From Paludibacteraceae bacterium (lineage in GTDB: Bacteria > Bacteroidota > Bacteroidia > Bacteroidales > Paludibacteraceae), in contig JAFZNG010000006.1 in assembly GCA_017551025.1 (NCBI GenBank), forward strand, positions 1 through 64,000: a stretch of DNA of 64,000 bases. Direction: 5' to 3'. Under the pieces are notes generated by a model. It saw only the letters and a list, made by a program, of their open reading frames with translations. It did not search any database and was not told the DNA's origin. This document shows positions 41,855 to 50,249 of the stretch, in pieces (positions within the stretch are counted from its first letter, which is position 1; each line of letters opens with the position of its first letter). The translations under genes were made by a program, and so were the position numbers.

Positions 41855-44758
41855 TTACATGATGGCATCAAACAACTCTTGGGTCGAGTTGAAGAGTTTG
41901 CCGGTAGAGAGTTTGGTTACCTTGCAACCCAACTTCTGCTGGATAGCCTTGAGGTCTATCTTCTTAGGATCGCCCATGAGGATGATGGTCACAGGTTTGC
42001 CCTGGATATTCTCCTGATAGAACTGCTGGATCTGCTCGAATGTCAGGTTGTCGATCTTCTGTGCATTAACGCGTGCAGGATCGTCGTTGTAGCCAAGACG
42101 TTTCCAGTACTCGTAGGTAGCGGCTTTGCCACGCATCGAGGGCTTAGCCGTCTGAGCAGCCTGCTTGAGGGCAGCACGGAGCGACTCGATATTCGAAGAG
42201 TCGGCCGGCATCTCGTTGAGCAGGTCCATATAGACATTGACTGCATCAGCCACCTTGTCGGACTGCGTACCTACGTAACCGATGAAGTAGCAGTTCTTGC
42301 CGGGCAGCGAAGGCGTAGCGTCCACACCATAGGCGGTGTAAGCCATCGAACGCTTGGTACGGATCTCGTTCATTACGAGGCCGGTGAAGCCACCCGAGAA
42401 GTACTGGTTGAAGGCGTCGGATATTACATCGGACGACTTGTCATACACACGACCATTGATATAGAAGTAGAGGTCAGCCTGCTGTACGTTGGAGTTGGGC
42501 AGGAAGAGGATGGTCGGCTTGTCGTAGGTGACGCGATCCTGGATAAACGGCGAGTTGGACGGCTTCATACCCTCGGTAAGCGGCAGTGCAGCAACGAGTT
42601 CGTCCTGGGGCAGCGTACCACAGTAGAACACATCCAGTGCGAAGGTACGTGCGTCGGCGATGAGGGTTTGTACTTGCGGTTGTCCGAGACCCCAAATATC
42701 TGCAAACGGAACCTCGTCCAGGAAGGCAGACTTCTTACCATACAGAGCGTACTGCATGAGGGCCGATTTCTGGGTGCCGGTACGTTTCTGGCGACTCAGA
42801 CGGCTATAGAACTCCGAACCCTTGATATTATCCAGCTGTTTCTGCTCGAGATACGGCATAAGGAGCTGACGGGTAACGAGTTGCATGATGTCATTGAGGT
42901 TTTTGTCCTCGCCCGATACGTTGATCGTGAAGTACGAATCGCTGCAGCTATAGGACAGCGATGCGCCGAGGTCGGCAAGGCGGAACTTAAAGTCCTTACC
43001 CTCCATCTTAGGCATCACACCGGCATCGTTCATCAGTGCGGTTACATACGGCAACAACGGCATCTCGTGCTCGCCTACTCCGTAACGGAGCGAGAGGGTG
43101 AAGATATCGTTCTTGGTATTGGGCGTATAGTGGAGCGTCACGTTCTCGCCGAGCGAAGATACCTGTACGTCGTTGAAGTCGTTGAAGGTCTGCTTGAGTT
43201 CACCCTTCGGCAGTTGCTTGAAGGCCTCAGCATAAGCGGTATGCGCATCCTTAACCGGATCGAGCGGTTTGATCTTCGGCTTGGGCAGGGTGTTGGCCTT
43301 TACGGTTCCTTCGTCGAAGGAGAGCGTCATACGGTCGGCATCGAAGAACTTCTTAGCCACGCGAATGATTTCCTCCTTGCTCAGGGCTTGGATTTTCTCG
43401 TTCTCGGTGAAGATATCATCGATCGGTTTGCCATACGTAAAGGCATCTACGAGGGCGCTCATCTTGTAAGATGAAGACTCGAATGCCATCTTGTAGCTCT
43501 GGTCGTACATACGCTTTACGGACGCGATGACATCCTCGGGGATATCACCCGTCTTGAGGCGTTCCACTTCCTTCATGACGATACGCTCGGTAGCCTTGTC
43601 GGACTCGAACTGTTGCTGGTTGGCATCGTAGTAAGGCACAGCCTCAATGATGATACGGCCGGTGTTACGACGAGCGTCGCAGAAAGCCGCAGCGTACTGA
43701 ACGTCACCGTTGATATTGAGTTTGTCGAGCAGACCAGTCTGACCGTTGGTGAGCAGCGCGCAAACGAATTGCAGCACCTCGTAGTCGGGGTCGGTCTCGG
43801 TACAACCGCGATATACCCAAGCTACCTGCGGGTTGTAACCCATTTTGTAGTGCTTGGAGGGGTTGCCAGCGAAGGAAGTCTCCGCGTAGGTAGGACGCTC
43901 CGGCAGGTCCTTCGGCACGAGGCGCGAGAAGGTCTCCTGGATCATCGGTTTAGCGGTTTCGGTATCGAAGTCACCCACGATGACAAGTGCCATATTGTTA
44001 GGCACATACCATGTATTGAAGAACTCGATCAGTTTACTCAGACGCGGGTTCTTCAGGTGCTCCGGAAGACCGATCACGTTACGCTCGTACGGGCATCCGT
44101 TGTAGATATCCGCAAAGAGCTGGTTGCTCACCTGGGACGACGGGTCGTTGGCGTACATGTTGTACTCCTCAAACACGTTCTCCAACTCTGCCTGGAAGGT
44201 ACGGAAGACTGGATTGATGAGACGGTCGGAGAAGATGGTCAACCAACGATACATCTCGGCAGCAGGGAAGGTGTTGTGGTAGCAGGTTACGTCGTAAGAC
44301 GTATAGGCGTTCACACCCTCAGCACCGATCAAGTCGAGCAGGTTGAAGAAGTCCTCGGTAGACGACACCTTTGCCTCACGCATGGAGCACTCGTTGATTT
44401 GGGTAGCGAGTTGCTCACGCTGTTTGGGGTCAGTGGTCTCGCAATACTGATCGTAGAGCGCGATGATCGAATCGTAGATCGGCTTCTCGGCCTCCCAGTT
44501 GAGGGCACCGATACGCTGCGTACCCTTGAAGAGCATATGCTCGAGGTAGTGTGCCAAACCGGTATATTCGGCCGGTTCGTCTACAGCGCCGGCACGAACT
44601 ACTACGTAGCCCTGTACATCGGGCTGGTCATGGTCTTCCCACAACATGACGGTGAGTCCGTTGTCGAGTTTGTACTCCGAGAGTCCCTCGCGGGATTGAG
44701 CGGAGAGCAATGCGATGCCGCAGATAAGCAGCAGAGCGCTAAGTAGATACTTTCTCAT
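41855..44758 (-). CDS. M16-family zinc peptidase (pitrilysin type), exported
   Basis: 967 residues with a signal peptide (MRKYLLSALLLICGIALLSAQ). Catalytic inverted zinc motif HYLEH at residues 70-74 (ligands His70 and His74, base Glu73), with the distal Glu ligand about 75 residues further on. Four tandem M16 domains: the first active, the others (for example the part with GGFTGLVMNEIRTKRSMAYT near 805) lacking the HxxEH motif, as usual for the clamshell architecture. Degrades peptides; periplasmic. Upstream, the 72-bp gap to tdh holds an octamer repeat and no recognisable promoter. Confidence 0.93.
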   Translation of the reverse strand: MRKYLLSALLLICGIALLSAQSREGLSEYKLDNGLTVMLWEDHDQPDVQGYVVVRAGAVDEPAEYTGLAHYLEHMLFKGTQRIGALNWEAEKPIYDSIIALYDQYCETTDPKQREQLATQINECSMREAKVSSTEDFFNLLDLIGAEGVNAYTSYDVTCYHNTFPAAEMYRWLTIFSDRLINPVFRTFQAELENVFEEYNMYANDPSSQVSNQLFADIYNGCPYERNVIGLPEHLKNPRLSKLIEFFNTWYVPNNMALVIVGDFDTETAKPMIQETFSRLVPKDLPERPTYAETSFAGNPSKHYKMGYNPQVAWVYRGCTETDPDYEVLQFVCALLTNGQTGLLDKLNINGDVQYAAAFCDARRNTGRIIIEAVPYYDANQQQFESDKATERIVMKEVERLKTGDIPEDVIASVKRMYDQSYKMAFESSSYKMSALVDAFTYGKPIDDIFTENEKIQALSKEEIIRVAKKFFDADRMTLSFDEGTVKANTLPKPKIKPLDPVKDAHTAYAEAFKQLPKGELKQTFNDFNDVQVSSLGENVTLHYTPNTKNDIFTLSLRYGVGEHEMPLLPYVTALMNDAGVMPKMEGKDFKFRLADLGASLSYSCSDSYFTINVSGEDKNLNDIMQLVTRQLLMPYLEQKQLDNIKGSEFYSRLSRQKRTGTQKSALMQYALYGKKSAFLDEVPFADIWGLGQPQVQTLIADARTFALDVFYCGTLPQDELVAALPLTEGMKPSNSPFIQDRVTYDKPTILFLPNSNVQQADLYFYINGRVYDKSSDVISDAFNQYFSGGFTGLVMNEIRTKRSMAYTAYGVDATPSLPGKNCYFIGYVGTQSDKVADAVNVYMDLLNEMPADSSNIESLRAALKQAAQTAKPSMRGKAATYEYWKRLGYNDDPARVNAQKIDNLTFEQIQQFYQENIQGKPVTIILMGDPKKIDLKAIQQKLGCKVTKLSTGKLFNSTQELFDAIM

Positions 44759-44793
44759 TGTTGTTGATTATTTTTAGTTTTATTTAATTGTCG

Positions 44794-44825
44794 TAATGAC
44801 GTAATGACGTAATGACGAAATGACG
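44794..44825. repeat. Tandem octamer repeat (TAATGACG)
   Basis: TAATGACG three times then AAATGACG, in the gap between tdh and the M16 peptidase gene. Complement of the array at 1441-1480. Confidence 0.9.
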
Positions 44826-44830
44826 AGAGG

Positions 44831-45856
44831 TTACCACTCCAGCAACACTTTGCCGCATTGGCCGGAGACCATAACGTCGAAGCCCTTTTGGTAGTCTTCG
44901 AACGGGAAGCGGTGGGTAATGACGGGCGAGAGGTCGAGTCCGCCGAGCAACATTTGCTCCATCTGGTACCAGGTCTCCCACATACGTCGGCCGGTAATAC
45001 CCTTGATGGTCAGGGCGTTGAAGATGACATCAGACCAGTTGACCTTGGTGTCGGACGGCAGGATACCGAGTTGGGCAATGTTAGCGCCTTTGTACATATG
45101 CTCGATCATGTCGTTGAAGGCTGCCGGAGCACCGGACATCTCGAGTCCGACATCGAAGCCGCGGATACCGAGTTTCTTCATTGCGTCGGCTACGGTCTCG
45201 CCCTTGGAGCCATCGACGGTAAGCGTGGCACCCATTTTACGGGCGATATCCAGACGAAGCGGGTTGATATCCGTTACCACGATATTCTTCGCGCCCGCAA
45301 AGCGGCAAATACCTGCTGCCATCGTACCGATGAGGCCTGCTCCGGTGATGAGCACATCCTCGCCAAGGAGCGGAAAAGCCAGTGCGGTATGGGTAGCGTT
45401 GCCGAATGGATCCATGATAGCGGCGAAGTCGTCGGGTATCTCGGGGCGGAGCTTGACAACGTTGGTTTCCGGTATGGTCACATACTCGGCAAAGCAACCG
45501 TCTTTGCCCATGATACCCACGGAAATCGTGTTCTCGCACACATGGCCCATGCCTCGGCGGCAGTTACGGCAATGACCGCAGACAATATGTCCCTCGGCCG
45601 TAACGCGTTCGCCCACGTGGAAGTTGCGAACACCCTGCCCTACTTCGGCTACAATGCCGACGAACTCATGACCCATCGTATATGGCGGGCGACAATGCGC
45701 CTGCGACCAAGCATCCCACTTATACATATGCAGGTCGGTACCGCAGATAGCGGCCTTGGTGACCTTGATGAGTACGTCGTTGACACCTACCTCCGGCATC
45801 GGCACTTCTTCCATCCAGATACCCGGTTCGGCATATTTTTTAACTAGCGCGTTCAT
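44831..45856 (-). CDS. tdh: L-threonine 3-dehydrogenase
   Basis: 341 residues from ATG at 45856 (MNALVKKYAE). Zinc-dependent medium-chain dehydrogenase: oxidises L-threonine to 2-amino-3-ketobutyrate with NAD+. Catalytic zinc ligands Cys38 (AAICGTD) and His63-Glu64 (MGHEFVG); structural zinc cysteines at 93, 96, 99 and 107 (CGHCRNC...C); nucleotide-binding GAGLIGTMAAGI; NAD-preferring Asp in VTDINPLRLDIA. It follows kbl, which takes the product, by 36 bp. The start codon is inside a heptamer repeat. Confidence 0.95.
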   Translation of the reverse strand: MNALVKKYAEPGIWMEEVPMPEVGVNDVLIKVTKAAICGTDLHMYKWDAWSQAHCRPPYTMGHEFVGIVAEVGQGVRNFHVGERVTAEGHIVCGHCRNCRRGMGHVCENTISVGIMGKDGCFAEYVTIPETNVVKLRPEIPDDFAAIMDPFGNATHTALAFPLLGEDVLITGAGLIGTMAAGICRFAGAKNIVVTDINPLRLDIARKMGATLTVDGSKGETVADAMKKLGIRGFDVGLEMSGAPAAFNDMIEHMYKGANIAQLGILPSDTKVNWSDVIFNALTIKGITGRRMWETWYQMEQMLLGGLDLSPVITHRFPFEDYQKGFDVMVSGQCGKVLLEW

Positions 45857-45888
45857 AATTGACACTTGATAATTGACAATTGATAATT
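45854..45888. repeat. Tandem heptamer repeat between kbl and tdh
   Basis: CATAATT, GACACTT, GATAATT, GACAATT, GATAATT. Includes the complement of the tdh start codon and fills the kbl-tdh gap. Confidence 0.9.
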
Positions 45889-45892
45889 AAAT

Positions 45893-47083
45893 TTACTTCA
45901 GTACTGCAAGTTTCGTGCCAATCTTGGTGAAGGCGGCGATACACTTGTCGAGTTGCTCGCGTGTATGGGCGGCAGAAACCTGTACGCGGATACGTGCTTG
46001 ACCTTGCGGCACAACGGGATAATAGAAGCCCGTCACGTAGATTCCCTCCTCCTGCAAAGCAGCGGCGAACTCCTGGCTGAGGCGTGCGTCGTAGAGCATG
46101 ACAGCACAGATGGCAGATTGCGTCGGCTTGATATCGAAACCAGCTGCTTTCATGCGCTCTACAAAATAGGCTGTATTCTCGTGGAGACGATCCTGCAATT
46201 CGTTGGAGCGGGTGAGCAGCTCGAAGGTCTTCAGACCAGCGGCCGCAATCATCGGCGGAATAGAATTGGAGAAGAGATACGGACGGCTACGCTGACGCAA
46301 CAGGTCGATGATCTCTTTCTTACCGGTGGTGAAGCCACCTACGGAACCGCCGAAGGCCTTACCGAGCGTACCGGTAATGATTTCCACCTTGCCACGCATA
46401 TTATAGAGCTCGGTTACGCCGTGACCGGTGCGACCGACAACGCCAGCGGAGTGGCTCTCATCGACCATGACCATGGCGTTGTATTTTTGAGCGAGTTCGT
46501 ATATCTTATCGAGCGGGCACACATTACCGTCCATGGAGAAGACGCCATCGGTAGCAATGATGCGGAAACGCTGTGCCTGCGCTTTCTTGAGTTGCTCCTC
46601 GAGGTCGTTCATGTCGCCATTGGCATAGCGATAACGCACGGCTTTACAGAGACGTACACCGTCGATGATCGAGGCATGGTTGAGGGCATCGGAGATAATC
46701 GCATCGTCGGCTGTGAGCAGCGGCTCAAACAAACCGCCGTTCGCATCGAAGCATGCGGCATAGAGGATAGTATCCTCGGTACCGAAGAACTCGGAGATCG
46801 TGCGCTCGAGTTGCTTATGCGTGTCCTGGGTGCCGCAGATAAAGCGTACCGAGGCCATACCGTAGCCGCGCTCGTCCATCTTCTGCTTGGCTGCCTGAAT
46901 CAGTTCGGGGTTGTCGGCCAAGCCCAGATAGTTGTTGGCACAGAAATTAATCACTTCCTGACCACCCTCGACGCGGATACCCGACGACTGAGGGGTAATG
47001 ATGACGCGCTCGTTCTTATAAAGACCGGCGTCCTTGATTTCTTGCAGCGTTTGCTGTAGATGTTTTTGAAAATCGGTATACAT
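45893..47083 (-). CDS. kbl: Glycine C-acetyltransferase (2-amino-3-ketobutyrate CoA ligase)
   Basis: 396 residues. PLP enzyme of the alpha-oxoamine synthase family; cleaves 2-amino-3-ketobutyrate with CoA to glycine and acetyl-CoA. NFCANNYLGLADNPEL at the N-terminus, VDESHSAGVVGRTGHG and GTLGKAFGGSVGGF (Lys near 244 binding PLP) are diagnostic. Length matches the family. Pairs with tdh downstream to degrade threonine; 6 bp after the AspT-like transporter gene. Confidence 0.96.
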   Translation of the reverse strand: MYTDFQKHLQQTLQEIKDAGLYKNERVIITPQSSGIRVEGGQEVINFCANNYLGLADNPELIQAAKQKMDERGYGMASVRFICGTQDTHKQLERTISEFFGTEDTILYAACFDANGGLFEPLLTADDAIISDALNHASIIDGVRLCKAVRYRYANGDMNDLEEQLKKAQAQRFRIIATDGVFSMDGNVCPLDKIYELAQKYNAMVMVDESHSAGVVGRTGHGVTELYNMRGKVEIITGTLGKAFGGSVGGFTTGKKEIIDLLRQRSRPYLFSNSIPPMIAAAGLKTFELLTRSNELQDRLHENTAYFVERMKAAGFDIKPTQSAICAVMLYDARLSQEFAAALQEEGIYVTGFYYPVVPQGQARIRVQVSAAHTREQLDKCIAAFTKIGTKLAVLK

Positions 47084-47089
47084 GGTATT

Positions 47090-48763
47090 TTAGCTTATAT
47101 AAAATAACATTATCATCAGTTGTCCGGTCAGTACGCGCAGGAACATCGTGAGCGGATAGACCGTAGAATAGGCCACGGCAGCCCGGTCGTTGAGCGAGGA
47201 CTGAGAAGTGGCATAAGCCAAGGCGGGCGGGTCGGTAGTAGCACCGGCCATGAGGCCCATGAGCGTGAAGTAATCCAGCTTCATATACCAGCGGGCAAAT
47301 ATACCCACAATAAGCAGCGGCAACAAGGTGATGAGCAGACCATAACCGATCCACACATAACCGCCGTCGAGCAAGGTAGGTACGAAACTCTTGCCTGCAC
47401 CAAATCCTACGGATGCCAAAAAGAGCGAGATACCTATTTCGCGTATCATGAGATTGGCGGAAGAGGTAGTATAGGTAACGATACCCATACGCGGTCCGAA
47501 GGCGCCTGCCAAAATAGCCACGATCAGCGTACCACCCGCCAGTCCGAACTTAAACGGCTGACTTAATCCCGGCAACATGATAGGCAAGGAGCCCAACGCT
47601 ACACCCAGCACGATACCAAGGAAAATAGAGGTCAGGTTAGGTGCATCGAGTTTCTTGGTGGAGTTGCCGAACTTACCGGCGATTTTCTCTACGGCTTCCT
47701 GTTCGCCCACTACAGTCAGTCGGTCACCCAGCTGTAAGATCAAGTCGGGCGTTGCGAGCAGTTCGATACCGGCACGGCGTACACGCGTAATAGTAATCTG
47801 GTACGCATCACGTATCTTCAGATCCATGATACGCTTGCCGTTGTATTTGGGCTTGGTAATAACAATATGGCTGTTGACGAGGTGGACATTCTTCTCTTTC
47901 TCCTCCCAAGCGACCTCGGTCAATTCGCCCAACAGCAGGGCGGTACGTTCGTTTTTCTGGTCCGTCACGAAACGCACCCGGTCGCCAATATGTAATATTG
48001 TGTCGGCATCGGGCATCGACTCGTTGCCCTCCTGATCCAACAGACGCGTTACGACGATGGTCACATGAGTGAGCAAAGCCAGATCACGCACACGAATGCC
48101 ATCTACCTGCGGGTTGGTGAGCCGGAGATCGAAATGCACCACCTGCTGCTCTTCGCCTTTCTCGGAACGCACTTGTTCCTCCTCTTTGTCTAACTTGATA
48201 CGGAAGAAACTGCGAACAAGCAGCAGAGAGCATATAATTCCCACAACACCAAGAGGATAGGCCATGGCATAGCCGTTTGCTATATTGGGGTTGGCCGTTC
48301 CGGTGATCTCCTGATAGGCCTGCTGCGCCGCACCCAGACCCGGTGTATTGGTCACCGCACCGAAGAGCACACCCGTGGCAGTCGCGATATCCAGACCGAA
48401 TAGCCAATGGATAGTTAGAGCTGTCAAACAGCCGAGCAACACGATGGCTGCCGCCAACATGTTCAGGCTCAGCCCACCCTTGCCGAACGACGAAAAGAAC
48501 GACGGTCCGACCTGCAGGCCGATGCTATATACGAAGAGAATTAAGCCCAGGTCTTTGGCAAACGACTCGACCAGCGGATCAAGGTGCATACCGAAATGCG
48601 CACAAGCGATAGCGCAGAAAAGAATCCAGGTAATGCCTAGCGAGAAAGATTTTATTTTCAGCTTTTGGCTCAGGAATATACCGCAACCGATCGCCAGTGT
48701 GAGCACAAGGATTGAGTGAGCTATTCCTTCTCCAAAAAACAAATTATAGAGCCACATACGCAC
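47090..48763 (-). CDS. AspT/YidE-family (AAE) transporter with two TrkA_C domains
   Basis: 557 residues. Two halves of five or six membrane spans each (about 10-190 and 375-557), each with the Asp-Ala_Ex duplication signature (GAVTNTPGLGAAQQAYQ near 135, GATTDPPALAYATSQ near 510), separated by two cytoplasmic TrkA_C domains (about 205-370; the second ends with LGDRLTVVGEQEAVEKIA). The family contains the aspartate:alanine exchanger AspT; many members have unknown substrates. As the first gene before kbl-tdh it may move threonine, glycine or a related amino acid. Promoter at 48785-48816. Confidence 0.9.
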   Translation of the reverse strand: MRMWLYNLFFGEGIAHSILVLTLAIGCGIFLSQKLKIKSFSLGITWILFCAIACAHFGMHLDPLVESFAKDLGLILFVYSIGLQVGPSFFSSFGKGGLSLNMLAAAIVLLGCLTALTIHWLFGLDIATATGVLFGAVTNTPGLGAAQQAYQEITGTANPNIANGYAMAYPLGVVGIICSLLLVRSFFRIKLDKEEEQVRSEKGEEQQVVHFDLRLTNPQVDGIRVRDLALLTHVTIVVTRLLDQEGNESMPDADTILHIGDRVRFVTDQKNERTALLLGELTEVAWEEKEKNVHLVNSHIVITKPKYNGKRIMDLKIRDAYQITITRVRRAGIELLATPDLILQLGDRLTVVGEQEAVEKIAGKFGNSTKKLDAPNLTSIFLGIVLGVALGSLPIMLPGLSQPFKFGLAGGTLIVAILAGAFGPRMGIVTYTTSSANLMIREIGISLFLASVGFGAGKSFVPTLLDGGYVWIGYGLLITLLPLLIVGIFARWYMKLDYFTLMGLMAGATTDPPALAYATSQSSLNDRAAVAYSTVYPLTMFLRVLTGQLMIMLFYIS

Positions 48764-48784
48764 GTATTATCTCAAAAATCGCCG

Positions 48785-48816
48785 CAAAATTACAAAAAAA
48801 ATCTCACATACGCAAG
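48785..48816 (-). promoter_or_regulatory. Promoter of the transporter-kbl-tdh operon
   Basis: Minus strand -33 CTTG (48813-48816, CTTGCGTATGTGA), 20 bp, -7 TAATTTTG (48785-48792). The -33 element lies in the loop of the gdhA terminator. Confidence 0.87.
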
Positions 48817-48835
48817 CGCACATGAGATTTTTTTT
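48794..48835 (-). terminator. Terminator of gdhA, containing a promoter element
   Basis: Perfect 13-bp arms AAAAAAAATCTCA (48794-48806) and TGAGATTTTTTTT (48823-48835). The loop (48807-48822) holds the -33 element of the next operon, and the downstream T-run is part of its spacer. Confidence 0.85.
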
Positions 48836-48876
48836 ACAATTTACCCCAAAATAGGGATTAACCGAAAGCAGCTAAT

Positions 48877-50220
48877 TTAGATAATTCCCTGCTCCAACAT
48901 GGCAGTCGCAACTTTCATGAAGCCGGCGATATTCGCACCCTTGACATAGTCAATCGTGCCATCGGGTTGCGTACCGAAACGTACACATTGCTCGTGGATC
49001 GACTCCATAATATGGTGCAGACGTTCGTCTACCTCCTTAGCCGTCCAGCTGAGGTGCTCGGCATTTTGCGTCATCTCCAGACCGGAAGTAGCTACGCCAC
49101 CGGCATTAACAGCCTTACCCGGAGCGAAGAGCACGCCGTTGTGCTGGAAGTAGTGAATTGCGCCCGGTTGGCAGCCCATGTTGCTGACCTCGCAGCAGCA
49201 CCAGCAGCCATTGGCCTTCAGTTCCTTAGCATCCTCCTCGGAGAGCTCGTTCTGGAAGGCACACGGCAGGGCGATATCGCACGGTACGGACCAAGCCTTC
49301 TTGCCTGCGGTGAACTGGCAGAGCGTCGGGAACTTATCCGACATATCCTGTACGCGGTTGCGGTTGGATGCACGCATAACGAGCATGTAGTCAATCATTT
49401 CCTGGGTGATGCCATTCGGGATAGCCACTACACCGTCCGGACCGGAGATAGCCACTACCTTGGCACCGAGTTCAACGGCCTTGATAGCAGCACCCCATGC
49501 AACGTTACCGAAACCGGAGATGGCCACGGTCTTACCCTTGATATCCTTGCCGGCCTGGTGGAGGAGGTGTTGGGTGAAATAGAGCGCACCGAAGCCGGTA
49601 GCCTCAGGACGCAGGATCGAACCGCCCCAGGTCATGCCCTTACCGGTCAGCACACCTGTATGGTACTCGCGAGCGAGTTTCTGGTACATGCCGTTGAGGA
49701 AACCAATCTCACGACCGCCTACACCAACATCGCCTGCCGGGATATCCTGGTCGGGACCGATGCAACGCCAGAGTTCGAGCATGAAGGCTTGGCAGAAACG
49801 CATAATCTCGGCGTCGGACTTACCTACCGGGTCGAAGTCGGCACCACCCTTGGCACCACCCATAGGCAGTGTGGTGAGTGCATTCTTGAAAGTTTGCTCG
49901 AAGCCCAAGAACTTAAGCATCGAAGGCGTTACGGCACGGTGGAAACGAAGACCTCCCTTGTACGGGCCGATAGCGGAGTTGAACTGAACACGGTAACCGA
50001 GGTTGGTTTGAACCTGTCCCTCATCGTCGATCCAAGTCACGCGGAAGGTGAAGATACGATCGGGTTCTACAAGGCGCTCTACGATACGAGCCTCCTCAAA
50101 TTCAGGGTGTTGGTTGTACACGGGTTCAATGGATTCCAGAACCTCTTGAACGGCCTGCAGATACTCTGCCTCGCCCGGATGCTTTGCAGCCAGTTGCTGC
50201 ATGATAACTTGTGTTTTCAT
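48877..50220 (-). CDS. gdhA: NADP-type glutamate dehydrogenase
   Basis: 447 residues, hexameric class. Interconverts 2-oxoglutarate plus ammonium and glutamate. Substrate-site GGLRFHRAVTPSMLKFLGFE (split region near 90), catalytic lysine in LPMGGAKGGADFDP (near 127), nucleotide-binding VAISGFGNVAWGAA (near 240). Length and the DPVGKSDAEIMRFCQAFM segment fit the NADP-linked form. It starts 29 bp after the histidine kinase gene without a clear promoter, so read-through from that gene is possible. Confidence 0.97.
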   Translation of the reverse strand: MKTQVIMQQLAAKHPGEAEYLQAVQEVLESIEPVYNQHPEFEEARIVERLVEPDRIFTFRVTWIDDEGQVQTNLGYRVQFNSAIGPYKGGLRFHRAVTPSMLKFLGFEQTFKNALTTLPMGGAKGGADFDPVGKSDAEIMRFCQAFMLELWRCIGPDQDIPAGDVGVGGREIGFLNGMYQKLAREYHTGVLTGKGMTWGGSILRPEATGFGALYFTQHLLHQAGKDIKGKTVAISGFGNVAWGAAIKAVELGAKVVAISGPDGVVAIPNGITQEMIDYMLVMRASNRNRVQDMSDKFPTLCQFTAGKKAWSVPCDIALPCAFQNELSEEDAKELKANGCWCCCEVSNMGCQPGAIHYFQHNGVLFAPGKAVNAGGVATSGLEMTQNAEHLSWTAKEVDERLHHIMESIHEQCVRFGTQPDGTIDYVKGANIAGFMKVATAMLEQGII

Positions 50221-50249
50221 TGTTTGATTTTGTTTTTTAAAAAAACTTG

